A stretch of 64,000 nucleotides of DNA, taken from NCBI GenBank assembly GCA_963457665.1, contig OY735215.1, forward strand, positions 37,560,325-37,624,324, given 5' to 3'. Source of the stretch: Thysanoteuthis rhombus (taxonomy: Eukaryota; Mollusca; Cephalopoda; Oegopsida; Thysanoteuthidae). Positions 1 to 10,910 of the stretch are shown here, piece by piece. Made by a program: the position numbers and the translations under genes. Position 1 is the first letter of the stretch; each line of letters starts with the position of its first letter. The notes under the pieces were generated by a model. The model ran no database searches and was not told the DNA's origin. It was given only the letters and a program-made list of their open reading frames with translations.

Positions 1-2945
1 GATGTTTATTTTTTCGGTTTTGAGAATCTTGCATTGTCAATTCTCATGTGTGTTTTAAAAAAAGATTTTCGAATTTGAGAGACTTGCCTTGACAACTTCA
101 ATGTTTTTTTCATTTGTTTTATCTTTTGATGTCCTATTATTTATCCGAATTTGTGAATCCTGCATTATTAAATTTCATGTTGTTTGAAAAAGAAAATCCG
201 TATTGGAGAGTCCTGTGTTGTCAATTTTGGTTTTTTCGAATTTGAGAGATTTGTATCGTCGACTTGGAGTTTCTTCTTTATTGTTTCGAATTTGATAATC
301 ACACATAGTAAATTTTAGTGTTATCGGATTGATGTTTTTTTTTATCATTATTTTAAATAAAAAAATCCTGCGTTGTGAATTTATATTTTTTTTCATTTTT
401 TTTCAAATTTGAGAGTCTTGCTTTGTCAATTCTGATGTTTTTTCAAAAATTCTTTTGAATTCAGAGTCCTTAATGTTTTTTTCTTTTAATTGGAAGTCCT
501 ATGTTGTCAATATTTATGTGTTTTTTTTTACTTATTTGAGACATTTACTTTGTCAATTTTAAAAAATTTTTAATTCTTTGAATTCGGGAGTCCTGTGTTG
601 TCAATTCATATATATATATTTTTCCAATTTGAGAGTTCTATATGGTCAATTTTAATGCTCTCTTAATCTTTTCGAATGTGAGAGTCGTGCATTGTCAATT
701 TTTATGGTTTTCCTTCCTTTTTCGAAATTTGATAGCCCTTTGTTGTCAATTTAATGATGTTTTCTTTTTTCAAATTTGAGAGTTGTGCGTTGTCTATTTT
801 CATTTTTCTCGTATTTGAAAGTCCCGCATTGTCAATTTTGATTTGAAAAAAAATTAGAATTCATGAGTCTCACAATGTCAATTTTTGTTGTTTTTTTCCC
901 AAATGTAAGTGACCTGCATTGACCATTTTGAAATTTCTATGATTTTTTACATTCTTTCGAATCCAAAAGCCAAGCGTTGTCAATTTCGATGTAAAAAAAA
1001 TTCAACATTTGCAGATCTTTGTCGTAAATTTTGATTGGTCGTTCATTTTTTTTTTGACTTAAGAGTGTTGTGTTGCAAATTTGATTTTTTTTTCCACATC
1101 TTTAAATACTAGTGTGCTGCTTTGCCAATTTCCCTGTTTCCTTGATTTTTTTCATTCTTCAAATCTGAAATCCCTGCGTTGTCATTTCTGATGATTTTTT
1201 CTCGTTTTTTGAGGTTTGGAATGAGGTGTTGTCACTTTTGTTGTTTTTTTTTTCTTTATTCAAAATTTGGGGGTTGTACATTCTCAATTTTTTATGTTTT
1301 CTTTTGATCATATTTATTTGAATTTAAGAGTCCAACTTCATCCTTTCTGATGTTTATTTTTTTAATTTATTCAAATTTGTGTACTTTGCATTGAGCATTT
1401 TGATGTTTCCTTCATTTTTTCTTTTGAATTTGAGTTTTGCCGTATCATTTCTGATAATTTCTTCATTTTTTTCGAATTTGGTTGTTGTACACTGTCAATT
1501 TTGATGTTTTTCCTTAATTTTTGTTCGAATTCATCCGGCAATGTCTTTTTTTTTCCTCATTTTTTTGAATTTGGAAGTTGAGTTTTATCAATTTTGATGT
1601 TTTCTCCGTATTCTTTTGCATTTAAAAGTTTACCTATTGCATTTTTGATGTTTTTTTTTTGTATTTTTTTGAATTTTGAAGTTCTGCTTTGTCAATTATG
1701 ATTGTTTTACATTTTCTTTGGAATTTAAGAGTCCTGCATTGTCCTTTGCGATTTTTTTCCCTCATTTTTTTCGAATTGATGAGTCCTGCGCTGTCATTTA
1801 AAAATTTTTTTTTAACGTTTCTCCCAATTCGGGAGTTCTTTCGGATTTAAGTCCTACATTGTCATTTTTTATGTTTTTTTTTTTTTTTTTTTCATTTTTC
1901 GAATCCGAGTATTCTATGTTGTCAATTTTGATATTTCGTCCATTTTTTCTCGCGTTTGAAAGTCCAGTGTTGTCATTATTTGTGTATTCTTTCATCTTTC
2001 CGAATTTGGGAGTTCTACGTCGTCGATTTTGATGTTTTTCTCTTTCTTAGTTCGAATTTGAGTGTCGTGCATTGTTGATTTTTTTTCATTTTTTCAAATT
2101 TATGAGTTCAACTCAATTATTTTCCCCTTCATCATTCTTTAAAAATTTGAGTGTCTTGATTCCTAATTCTTTCCATGTGTTTTTTCGAATTTGGGAGTTT
2201 AGCGTTGTTAATTTAGATATTTTCTTCATATTTATTTTGAATTTGAGAGAACTGTGTTGTCATCCTTTGGTTTTCTTTATCTGAATTTGGGAGTTCTGCA
2301 GGGTCAACTTTTGATCTTCTTTTTCATTTTTTCTAATTTCGGGATAATACATGGTGAATTTTGATGTTTTCTTTATTTTTTCGTGAATTTGTGAGTTATA
2401 AATTTTGATGTTTTTCTATTTTTTGAGTTCAAGAGTTCAAAGTTGTCGATTTATATGTTTTATTCATTTTTTTATGTTCAGATTAGACGGTCCTGCATTG
2501 GACTTCGTTTGTGTTTTTTTTTCTTTAATCTTTCCAAATTTGAGTGTTCTGCGCTGTGAATTTTGATGTTTCTTTCATATGTTTTTCGAATTTGGGAGTC
2601 TTGCGATGTCATTTTTGAGTTTTTAAACATTTTTCTACATTTTCCTCAAAATCAAAGAGTTTTGTGCTGTCAATTTCAATATTTTAATCATTTTTTGAAT
2701 TTGAAGGGCCTGAGTTATCAATTTTCATATTTAATTCTGCGTTGTCAATTTTTTTTTCAAATTTGGGGGTCCTGTGTTACCAGTTTCGATTGTTTTCTTC
2801 ATTTTTTTTATCAGAATTTTTTGTGCTAATAATTTTGATGGTTTTCTTTAGTTTTACGAATTTGAATACTTGTGTTATCAATCTTTGCGTTTTAATTTAT
2901 CATTTTTCTTTAATTTGAGAGTCCTTTGTTGTCAATTTTTAGGGT
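1..2945. repeat. Degenerate T-rich satellite, period about 50 bp
   Basis: The whole stretch is made of imperfect repeats of one unit: a T-run, then TTTCGAATTTGAGAGTCCTG, then a GTTGTCAATTTTGATG block, then another T-run. Neighbouring GTCAATTTT blocks near 645, 694, 745, 829, 876, 926 and 977 lie about 36-84 bp apart, most often close to 50 bp. That implies some 50-60 units. Units differ by substitutions and by T-run length, so the array is old or poorly homogenised. The array is already under way at position 1 and ends at about 2945. The plus strand is strongly T-rich, and the short reading frames here are by-products of that. Confidence 0.85.
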
Positions 2946-3203
2946 TTCTTTTTTACAAAAAAGTATTGCAAAGGCCGAAGGGCCATCGAACCGATGTGCA
3001 ATCTCGAACCAAGGACGAATTCGGGATCACACTTATCCATCGTTTGAGATCTAATACTGAGCTTATTTAGCCCGATGATTCGTTCCCTCAATGCCATTAT
3101 GCCAATCCCAAGCCCGGGTAAAGTGGGTCAGCAAACTCAATTGAAAATATTTATTTGCTGCTGAAACAGCAGCAGCAGCAACACCCAACCGCGTAGAAAC
3201 GTT

Positions 3204-3648
3204 ATCATCATCATCACCAGACTTTTAAGGTCTGTCGTTGGACACAGACCTTCTCCAGGATTCACTAAACTTCTCTCTCATGGGAGCCAGTACTTTTTGA
3301 ATTTGTCCAGTTCTTCTCTCCATCTAATATTCTGCCAGCCTCGGTTGCACACGTGATTTCGGAAGATCTATGCCGTGAGTCGTGATGTACATCAGTTATC
3401 AGCCATTCCACTGCTATTTGAGATTTTTAATGGATTATATGATGTCTATAACTCCTGTCTTTTTCCAGATGTACTGTACTATCTTGTGGTCTCTCCATGT
3501 GATGCACAGCATAATTCTCTCATGTGCACGTTGCATCGTTCTCAATTTGCCGATCTGTCTCTTATTTAGGTTCCAGGTTTCAGCTCCGTAAGTGACTATT
3601 GGGATGATGCATTGGTTATACACCCTCCTTTTTAGGATTAATTGGTAA
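3204..3648 (-). mobile_element. LINE-A copy 1: 3' end of an APE-type LINE reverse transcriptase ORF
   Basis: Read on the minus strand this encodes the C-terminal part of a LINE pol protein. It carries the block TYGAETWNLNKRQ, then LRTMQRAHERIML, then WRDHKIVQYIWKKTGV, followed by the frame-broken GHVA and basic region. These blocks typify the C-terminus of the 'endonuclease-reverse transcriptase' LINEs common in invertebrates. I take the clade to be RTE-like because the element ends in a GAT/ATG trinucleotide tail (3204-3217), but that is inference. The copy is 5'-truncated just upstream of the ILKRRVYNQC segment and its frame is interrupted. Ten other copies of the same region occur in the window. 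Confidence 0.8.
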
Positions 3649-3799
3649 TATACCACTACAGAAAGCCTAAAGATGCTTGTTTATGACACCTTGCGGAAAG
3701 CCAGTTCCTAAATAATCTTCTAGAGACAAAGATGAAAACTAGAATCGGCACCTGTCTAAGGTTGAAAAAAGAGAAGAAATGGGAAGAAATAGACTTGGA

Positions 3800-3965
3800 G
3801 GGGATCGGTTGAGATTTGGGTATGAACAGTTTAGGAAGTTATCTTTCAAAATATGCATCAGCTGCCTCGTCGCGCTCTCTTCAATTTTGTTCATGGTCTA
3901 AAATCATCTTCTCAAAAAGCCAGAAGTCGTAAAGAACCATTCTCAAAACTGGCGTTTTTAAAAAA
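3800..3965 (-). mobile_element. Mariner transposase C-terminal scrap
   Basis: The minus strand reads FWLFEKMI and, after a frame change, KIEESATRQLMHILKDNF. Mariner transposases have the blocks DFWLFPKLK and then an (E)IQE-AT-LKAIPK-F segment at this spacing just after the third catalytic aspartate. Only about 55 codons can be followed. No inverted repeats are visible, so this is a small decayed fragment. A related scrap lies at 19480-19665. Confidence 0.5.
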
Positions 3966-4870
3966 GCCCAAAATCACTCAATAGAATCTCGTATGATACT
4001 GTTTGTTCACGCACGTGCAGCAAAGTCCTCTTTGATTCGGTTCTAAATTACATAAAAAAAAACTATGAGAAATGTTTTTGAGATATTGAGAAAAATGGCT
4101 GTATACTTTCGGAACAGATCTCTTGGATGTTTTCGTGAAGGGAACAAATACAAGCTGGGACTTAGTACACAAAATTCCATCTCTCCCCACCACTTTCGGG
4201 CAAGTAAACAGACATTGTTCCTGTCCTGCTGTTTGGGAAATTGTTTGTCGTCTGCTTGCTCACAGGCGACACCAAACCGAATGATTCTGTTTTGCAACGG
4301 AAACCTGGAGACAGATTATCCGGAAGTAGTCGATCAATACGTCTCTAGAAGCAAGCCTCTCTTTTACCAACGACGACCAGACGTGTTGACAGAACAAAGT
4401 ACGCAGACATAGGAAATAAATTTTGGACAACGACTTCCGGTCTCCACGGCAGATATCTTTCACCATCGAATATAAAATCTCGACCGATTTCCTCTTTTTT
4501 TTTTTCATTATTTTTAACGAATCTAAAGTAACCCCGACTGACTCAAAATATTATCGTATTTGACCAACCACTTTTCCTCCTGAAGGATAGCTCGAGAAGT
4601 AAATATAACCATCGCTGGCCAGCCCAACATTGGCGAATATTTAAGGAAGAGTGATTTTTCTTAATTTCCTTGCTGGAATGAGGGTGAGGAGTTTTATACC
4701 TCATCAAATACGATAGTTTTTTTTGTGCAAGGGTTGGAGATAAGGAAATCCGTTTAATAGTAAAAAAGTCGAAATTATTTATCCAGTACAGAGGTCCTTA
4801 ATTTGTTCACCATTCTTCACCTTAACAGAAAAATATTCACATACTCCTCACTACAAGAAAAGTTATTTAA
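3966..4870. other. No recognised feature
   Basis: This is moderately AT-rich sequence with overlapping short frames on both strands (up to 115 codons at 4065-4412, plus strand). None has a recognisable motif, and the opposing frames are equally open, which argues against coding. I see no repeat shared with the rest of the window. Confidence 0.5.
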
Positions 4871-5560
4871 TCGTACATCATGCTGCAAAAGAAAACCTAC
4901 ATTGAACCACCGTAGCCATCAGCGGTTCTATCCTCTTCTATACTTTATAAGAGCAAGTTTTTGTTTGTGTGATCCAACTCTCACGGCTATACCGTTTTGT
5001 CCACTGACTTGAAAATTGGCATCAGTACTCCACTAAACCCCTTTTAAATTATTTCTATTGATATTCAGACCATCCTCATCTTGGTTGTTTTTCATACATG
5101 TGTCCATGTCCACAGGGACACATAGCGCTGTGGTTACAGCATCAGACAAATTACTATAAAGTAATCTGATGGTTCTTGGTTCGATCCTACTGTGAGACAA
5201 TAGTACTAATACTAAGAGGGGAGTACGGTCAATATACCCCCGTCCGATAAATAAAGGGTTCGGTTCGTTACTTCCCCACATATACCAGATGATAACTGAC
5301 GAAGGTCGTAGAGTGCAACGGCCGAAACGTTGTATGAAAAACAACCAAGATGAGGATGCTCCGAATATGAATAGAAACAATAATAATACGTCATCTCAAA
5401 AATTCAGAGATACCCTTTTAAATTTTCTTTTTTTTTTTTTTTTTAAAGAAATCTTTCTTTTAACCATTTTGGGGCCATGTTTTAACGGTTTTATTATTAA
5501 CATCTTGATTTTCTAGAATCTAGATGTTTGTAGACATTTTTTTTTACTCTAGTCAAATCA
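4870..5560 (-). repeat. Rep-C copy 1, split by a SINE insertion
   Basis: Read on the minus strand, 5560-5425 and then 5038-4870 reproduce the Rep-C order seen at 54100 and 57535: a TCTAGATTC hairpin, a purine-rich middle, then 'tactgatgccaatt', 'caagtca', and a 'ggctac(a/g)gt-gttca' end. The two halves are separated by the inserted unit 5051-5412. The 12-mer cccttttaaatt is present on both sides (5039-5050 and 5413-5424). A second 'ctacagttgttcaatt' match on the plus strand near 5581 may be part of a further, fragmentary copy. Confidence 0.65.
5051..5412 (+). mobile_element. tRNA-derived SINE with inverted copy of its own tail, 12-bp target duplication
   Basis: A tRNA-like head begins near 5119. 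It has an A-box-like 'tggttacagcatcagac' and a B-box-like GGTTCGATCC at about 5173-5185. The body carries 'ctgacgaaggt' and 'ggccgaaacgttgt' (5290-5335) and the tail runs to an (AAT)-rich end at about 5390. The first 47 bases (5051-5097) are the reverse complement of 5331-5377 with roughly four mismatches, so the unit is a foldback. A perfect 12-bp direct repeat flanks the whole unit, which indicates insertion as one piece, or nested insertion of two copies. Confidence 0.75.
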
Positions 5561-6009
5561 ATTTTCTTCTCAAATTTTGACTCTACAGTTGTTCAATTAC
5601 TGACTGTGATTGCGAGTCTCATATGTTTTCGTATACGTGTAATTGAATTTATGGCCTGCAGCCAAATATTGCACTTCAATTTCTCTTACATTAATGCGTT
5701 AAGCATCAGTTACTCCAGAATATACGCTAAAATTAGTAATTGATTGTACTGTATAATTAGGAATCGACAGTTTTGTATCATTAAGAATTAATCTGTTAAG
5801 CCTCGAACAAACGCTCATAGTTCAGAATCACGAGTCTATAACGAAAGTATCATTAGAGAGGACAAAAGCCGATGATGAAATTAATGATTCTAATTTTTGT
5901 TAAAATAACTTAACCCCATGAATCCAGTGATCTGAAATAAGCAAATGGGAAATCTTACCCGACTATGTAGGTCGAAATGGAAAGATTGGACCTGCAACGT
6001 CATTTGCAA

Positions 6010-6085
6010 CCGATCACCGTAACCCAGTGGTAGAGAGATCGCATCTGGGTCGGTAAGCCGTGGTTTAATACACTAAAGTCATACC
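6010..6085 (+). repeat. Possible tRNA-like module
   Basis: The sequence 'cccagtggtagagagatcg' resembles a tRNA D-arm/A-box, and 'ggtaagccgtggttt' follows at about anticodon-to-T-arm distance. No clear B box is present, so this is weak. It lies 90 bp upstream of the 5S-like sequence. Confidence 0.3.
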
Positions 6086-6173
6086 AAAGTCTTTAAAAAC
6101 GGTAATCAATGCTGATCTGTCGAGCGCTCAATAGAAAGACTTGGTTTGAGGGGTCTCTCCCCGTAGCAACGAG

Positions 6174-6291
6174 GTTAAGGTCAAATCACTTGAGTACATG
6201 GATTCTCATAAGATCATCGAAGTTGAGAAACGTCGAGTCTGAGCAGTACCTAGATGAGTGACTATTGGGGGATACCAGGTCCTGTAAGCAG
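6174..6291 (+). pseudogene. 5S rRNA-derived sequence (pseudogene or 5S-SINE head)
   Basis: This stretch of about 118 bp aligns without gaps to metazoan 5S rRNA over its whole length. Recognisable blocks, in order, are the start region 'gtcaaatcactt', then GATCATCGAAGTT, AACGTCGAGTCTG, GCAGTACCTAGATGAGTGAC, GGATACCAGGT and CCTGTAAGC. By eye about three quarters of bases in the 3' two thirds agree with the 5S consensus, and many differences are transitions. It includes the internal pol III promoter region (box A, intermediate element, box C) in decayed form. No T-run terminator follows directly, so it is not a normal 5S gene. It could be a retroposed 5S copy or the head of a SINE3-type element. 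Confidence 0.75.
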
Positions 6292-7309
6292 GAGTAAGAT
6301 TCGACAGGCATTGGAAGTAGGAAGTGGGTCGAACTAATCATTGTTCGTGTGTAGCTAACCCACAAATCCTTTGATGGGGATATGTGGATTAGGATGACAC
6401 ATATATAGATGCTCATCTCTTTTGAGTTTTAAGATCTTGGAGGCATAAATGTCGTATCGCTTTAGCAATGACAAAAACTCATTGTGAAACCGATTCCTTA
6501 ACCTGTTCGCTGCCAACTTTATTTCCAACGTTTTCGCACCTGCACCAGGTTTTCTTGAAATAATTGATGCAAACAGAGGGTATTCATTCGCTAGAGAGTA
6601 TTTGCTAGTAATCATATCATAGAAGAAAATATGCACATTTTCTTTTTCTTTCTTTTTTTTTTGCACAAGAAGATGCTTTCATCTTGAAAAATGATATTAC
6701 ATTATCGTAAGACACGTTATCTCTTTCTTGTCAGTAGACCGAGGCCTTGTTAAGACGGGTTACCTCGTTTGTGCCAGTGAAGAGGTTAAGTCAGACTTGC
6801 ATAGCCATCATGTAATTGTTAAGTGGCCATTATTACCATGCAGTAATCCAATCCTCTCTAAATGCTTCGTGCTTGTTACTTGGTGCCAGACTAAGTTAAG
6901 CTTTGTTAATAGCTTTATATACATGTTACTGCAAGATTGTGAAATTAGCAATCTCGAGACAATTAGTTTAATAGTTTTTAACAAGCTCGTGATGCTGACC
7001 ATTACCACAGCAATGAGTTCGATTCTCAGACGGTGCCTCATTGTTATAATACTTGATCAAACTTATCTCTGTATTTACTATAAATGCTGGAGCAGAATAG
7101 ACTTGATATTTGTAGTATAGCTTATTTTGTGACAAAGCACTCAGTGAGAATCGAATTCATTTAGGTTTAAATGATCAGCATAACAAACTTATTAACCTTC
7201 ACTCCACCGTTTGTGAAAGCAAGGAGTTCAAGAAAGTATTGAATTACCAAGGTATTGCACAAAATCTAAAGGGATTTCACGAAATCACTAGTTTCATAAT
7301 CTTACTCTA

Positions 7310-7311
<2 letters not shown>
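6292..7311. other. No recognised feature
   Basis: This is AT-rich sequence. Short frames occur on both strands (130 codons at 6728-7120 plus, 103 at 6355-6666 minus) without recognisable domains. I see no repeat shared with the rest of the window. The first 100 bp could be the body of a 5S-headed SINE. Confidence 0.4.

Positions 7312-7380
<69 letters not shown>
7312..7380. repeat. (TA)n microsatellite
   Basis: This is an uninterrupted TA dinucleotide array of about 69 bp. Confidence 0.98.
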
Positions 7381-7382
<2 letters not shown>

Positions 7383-7769
7383 GATCATTGAATTGTGTCA
7401 TGTGAAGTTTTCTTCTAACATTTTCGGCTAAAAATGATTATCAACAAATATTTTGTATTATATGTGTTGAAAATAAATAAAACAAGTGTCCCCGAAGATT
7501 GCTGTACATGATATCATTGAATATATTTCTTATTATCTTTTGCTTTCTCTTTTATGAGGTTATATTTCAAAGGGGAAACATAATAGTGCGAGGTATATCC
7601 TAGGAATATCGGACGTTCTATGCAAGCAATATATATTATAAGCAAACGAATGTTTTATATGAAATTAATGCCTGAAGATTAGGAAAAAAAAGTATTCCAG
7701 TTTTTTAATACCCACCCTGGGTTGAAAAAGGGTGCAATACTCACGACTGGAAAATATGTCATTGTCTTC

Positions 7770-8215
7770 GGCTGAAAATTTGTCTTTTTTGCTATGTTTA
7801 GAGAAGACATAACATTGTCAGTTACTAATTGGTTAACGAAGACCTCGTGCAAGATTGGAGATTTACCAGTAAGAACGGTCTATGTTTGGAGAAAACATAA
7901 CACTGTTGATTACTAATTGGTTAACCAATATCTTGTTTAGGACCGAAGGTTTGCCGGTAATTGTGGCGTATTTTTAGAAAAGACATAACACTGTTGGTTA
8001 CTTATTGGTTAATAAAGATCCTATTTGTGACTGAAAGTTTGCCAGTATGGCCTGTGTATGTTTAGAAGAGACATAACGCTGTTGATTATTCATTTGTTGA
8101 CCCTAGACCTTCCTCAAGTCTGAAAGTTTGCCTGTAAGTGCAGTGTATGTTTAGAGACATAACACAGGTGGTTACTTATTAGTTAACCAAGCCTTTGTTT
8201 GAGACAAAATTCCTC
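7770..8215 (+). repeat. Tandem repeat, 88-bp unit, five copies
   Basis: Five successive units each contain 'tatgtttagaga-agacata', 'acactgttggttacta', 'attggttaac' and 'gaaagtttgcc'. The 'ttgcc/ttacc' markers fall at about 7780, 7863, 7951, 8039 and 8128, giving spacings of 83, 88, 88 and 89 bp. Every unit keeps an ATTGGTTA (CCAAT-type inverted box) or a near variant. Flanking sequence does not show the unit. There is no conserved reading frame across units. Confidence 0.9.
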
Positions 8216-8920
8216 TAAAATTCCCTATTTAGAAGTCATTTTATCTACAGATGTCAGGATCTCTCTGCCTTAAAGAATATTTTGTGTGTGTATATAACAG
8301 AATTACGAATCTAGGATTTACCTGAAAACTTACCAAAAAGCATTTGCATATAATTAGACCAACTGTCTTTATGCAAACGGTGAGCAAATGGTTTGTTTCA
8401 ATGATACATTACAACAGAAAAATACTTTTGTAGGCGTAATGATGTCTGCATGGCAACAATGAGTACAGAACGGCATCGACCGTCCTCATGTTACAAATGT
8501 GACAGAGCAACCATTATTGAACTGGGATAGGAAGTTCTTCCACAGGTGGGGCATTCCCAAGACGTGTCAACTTTAGACTCTCGGTTGTGTTACCCATGGA
8601 ACAGTCACTGTCAGGTCAGCAATTCCAACAATTTCAATCAATTGAAATATTCATCGAAAAATTATTCGAATCAAAACTAGAATCGTTCTTTTGAGCTCAG
8701 ACACGCATTTTTTCCTGAAATAGTTTTCTGAATAACGATGCTATGAATATGAGATTCGGTTGAAAAATTCTTAAAAGCTTTGCATCAATAGAGAGTGTAC
8801 ATATGTATGTAAGTATGTATGCATGTATATATCTATCATCTAGATAGATAGATATCATCCATATGAATAGATCGTGATGTATAGATATGAACAGACAGAT
8901 ATGAAATAGATATGAACAAA
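8216..8920. other. No recognised feature
   Basis: This is AT-rich single-copy-looking sequence. GATA/ATCT-type low-complexity runs appear from about 8790 to 8920, leading into the TA and GA microsatellites. Confidence 0.5.
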
Positions 8921-8926
8921 AAGACA

Positions 8927-8950
8927 TTATATATATATATATATATATGA

Positions 8951-8984
<34 letters not shown>

Positions 8985-8985
8985 T
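8927..8985. repeat. (TA)n then (GA)n microsatellite
   Basis: About 20 bp of TA repeat passes directly into about 38 bp of GA repeat. The minus-strand frames of this area are serine/leucine-rich readings of the same array. Confidence 0.95.
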
Positions 8986-10240
8986 ATTGATAAACTTAGA
9001 TAGAAAGAAATTACCAAACCGCGATAGAAAGATATGGACAGACAGACGAATAGCCTCTACATTCAAAGTCAGGTAGTACGCTCAAAAAAAAATCCACTGA
9101 TGTTTTTTTCTCTCTCTCTCGCTTCGACAACAGACACAAAGCAAATCGAAATGTCTCAAAAAGATGTCGAGTGTCCACATGCATTTGAAGAGTAAAATCA
9201 ATCACAATTCAACTCACTTATAAAATGTTGTGTTGTACTAAAAATGTCTGAAGGCAACAAAGCTATGCTCGTCTGAAAGTCAGTTACATCGGTGTGTGTT
9301 CGTATCTAAATCTGAATGCTTTGTTCAGATCAATGGACGCTAAAATCTAAAACAAGATCAAAGAAACTGAAAGAAAACAAGCCTGAAAGTCAGGACGTAG
9401 ATGCGCTGGTTCAATCTCCAAAAATCTCCCGAAAAAAAAAAAAAAAAAAGAAGCTCGATGCTTTTAAAATCTTTGCAAGTATTCTTTTCAAATAAACAGC
9501 ACCTAATAATTTGAATTAGTACGACCATTTTTCTTTATAGATTATATCAACTTATGCAAGCAGACATCTTTTCTTGTTTGAAGACTTAGCAATAGATCTT
9601 ACTCCCGAAAACGCAATTAATGCGAGTTCTCTCCCCTGCACATTCAGACATGTTTAAAAGGAGAGAAAAAAAAAAAAGAAAAAGAGACAGAGTTGGTTGG
9701 AATGTCAGCCTGTCTGTCGGTCATTCTGAGACAGTCATTGGAGCTAGAGATTCTCGCACATCTGAAAAAGAAATGAATGAAAAATATCAGGAAAATTGTA
9801 CAAGAAATATTATCGAAAATTTACGGGTAACTAATCAAAATGAATCGCTTATTCCCAACTGTGATCTGTTCGTCATTAATTTTGGGGTTGTCAAAGCAGA
9901 CTTCGTGACGGGTAAAAGACGTAGGGAAAAAAATTGACAAGACGTAAGACATTGATTAATGGCCTTATTGATTTGGACTTAATGACACTGCAATAAGAAT
10001 GGGGTAATATTTTCCAGACTCCACAGATGTACAGAATAACATTTTGTTGCCGTTAGTAATATCGGAATATAGAAACATTCTTGTAATTGTCTGGGATATA
10101 TTTGCATTTTTGAATTTTTTTATAAATGACTTCGGGAAAATAAAAAAAAAAGAGAAGCAGAGATATAAAAGGAAGAAAAAATTTCAAAATAAACAAAAAA
10201 CCCCCCAAAAACGTATGAATGAGGATTGAGCAAATAAAAG
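8986..10240. other. No recognised feature
   Basis: This is AT-rich sequence with short poly-A runs (9433-9450, 9668-9680). A 105-codon plus-strand frame at 9620-9937 is lysine- and arginine-rich at its start because of an A-rich tract, and no domain is recognisable. I do not call it a gene. Confidence 0.45.
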
Positions 10241-10245
10241 AACAA

Positions 10246-10660
10246 ACAGGTCTGGTTAGTCACTCAATCGTGACTGTCACTTGAACAACGTCTTTTTGCA
10301 GCATACAGTGTTGAGGGTCGATCAAAATTGTAAAAGGGGGTGCTTAATGTATTAGTTACTTCTCTCGCTACAGAAAGTCTGAATTTTCAAAAGACAACCG
10401 TAAACACGGCTGGACACAAACGAGGGGAAAGCCCAGCATGAAATTACATTGTAAATTGAACTCCCATTAAAAACCTATTTGATTGGTAATATTTTCTGGG
10501 CAGAGTAAATGTTAAAATTTCCATCCTTCCACCTCCATTGGTGCAGCCTGTACTCGCAGTACATGCATAGCCGGCCAGCCAGACCAGCTTGAAAACTGTA
10601 GAAACCTGTGTTCATTTTGATAATGTCGAAGGCGACTGTCTCAGTTGACGGTTTCAAATA
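10246..10660 (+). repeat. Rep-A copy 1, about 415 bp
   Basis: It starts ACAGGTCTGGTTAGTCACTC, continues with 'gactgtcac', 'caacgtctttttgcagcat' and 'gttactctctcgc', and ends 'cagccagaccagcttgaaaa', 'gaaacctgtgttc' and 'gttgacggtttc'. The same order recurs at 24003, 29426 and 34116 on the plus strand and at 27728-28137 on the minus strand. No reading frame is shared, so this is a short non-coding dispersed element. The family is unknown to me. Confidence 0.8.
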
Positions 10661-10669
10661 GCGGACAAA

Positions 10670-10910
10670 ATGGAGGAAAAGAAAGAAAAAACGGGATGAA
10701 GAGGAGAAAGAAAAAGAAAAACGAGAGAAAAATGCGAAATGAAATAGAAATAAAAATATCAAAGAAAGAAAAATGGTGAAAAGTGAAAAAAAGAAGTCTG
10801 GGAAACGAAGAAAAAGAGAGAAGTCAAACAAAAAGTGTGTGTGGTCATGAATCAGAGACAGATAAACGGAAAGCCCAAATAACTAAAAGAGACATTTCAA
10901 AAAAAGAGAA
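10670..10910 (+). repeat. Purine-rich (GAAA-type) tract
   Basis: Almost all bases are A or G on the plus strand. The 118-codon minus-strand frame (10475-10831) is a Phe/Leu/Ser-rich reading of this tract and of the end of Rep-A, not a gene. Confidence 0.85.

Noticed and set aside
3375-3591. Plus-strand frames over LINE-A (MSRDVHQL-type starts), repeated at 15128 and 34868
   Set aside because: They are antisense shadows of the LINE-A pol frame, recurring only because LINE-A recurs.
5033-5394. A 115-codon minus-strand frame and a 60-codon frame that could be annotated as a small protein
   Set aside because: They lie entirely on the SINE inserted at 5051-5412.
7770-8215. Regular repeats with spacer-like intervals resembling a CRISPR array
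   Set aside because: The whole 88-bp unit is conserved, not a short repeat with unique spacers, and the sequence is eukaryotic.
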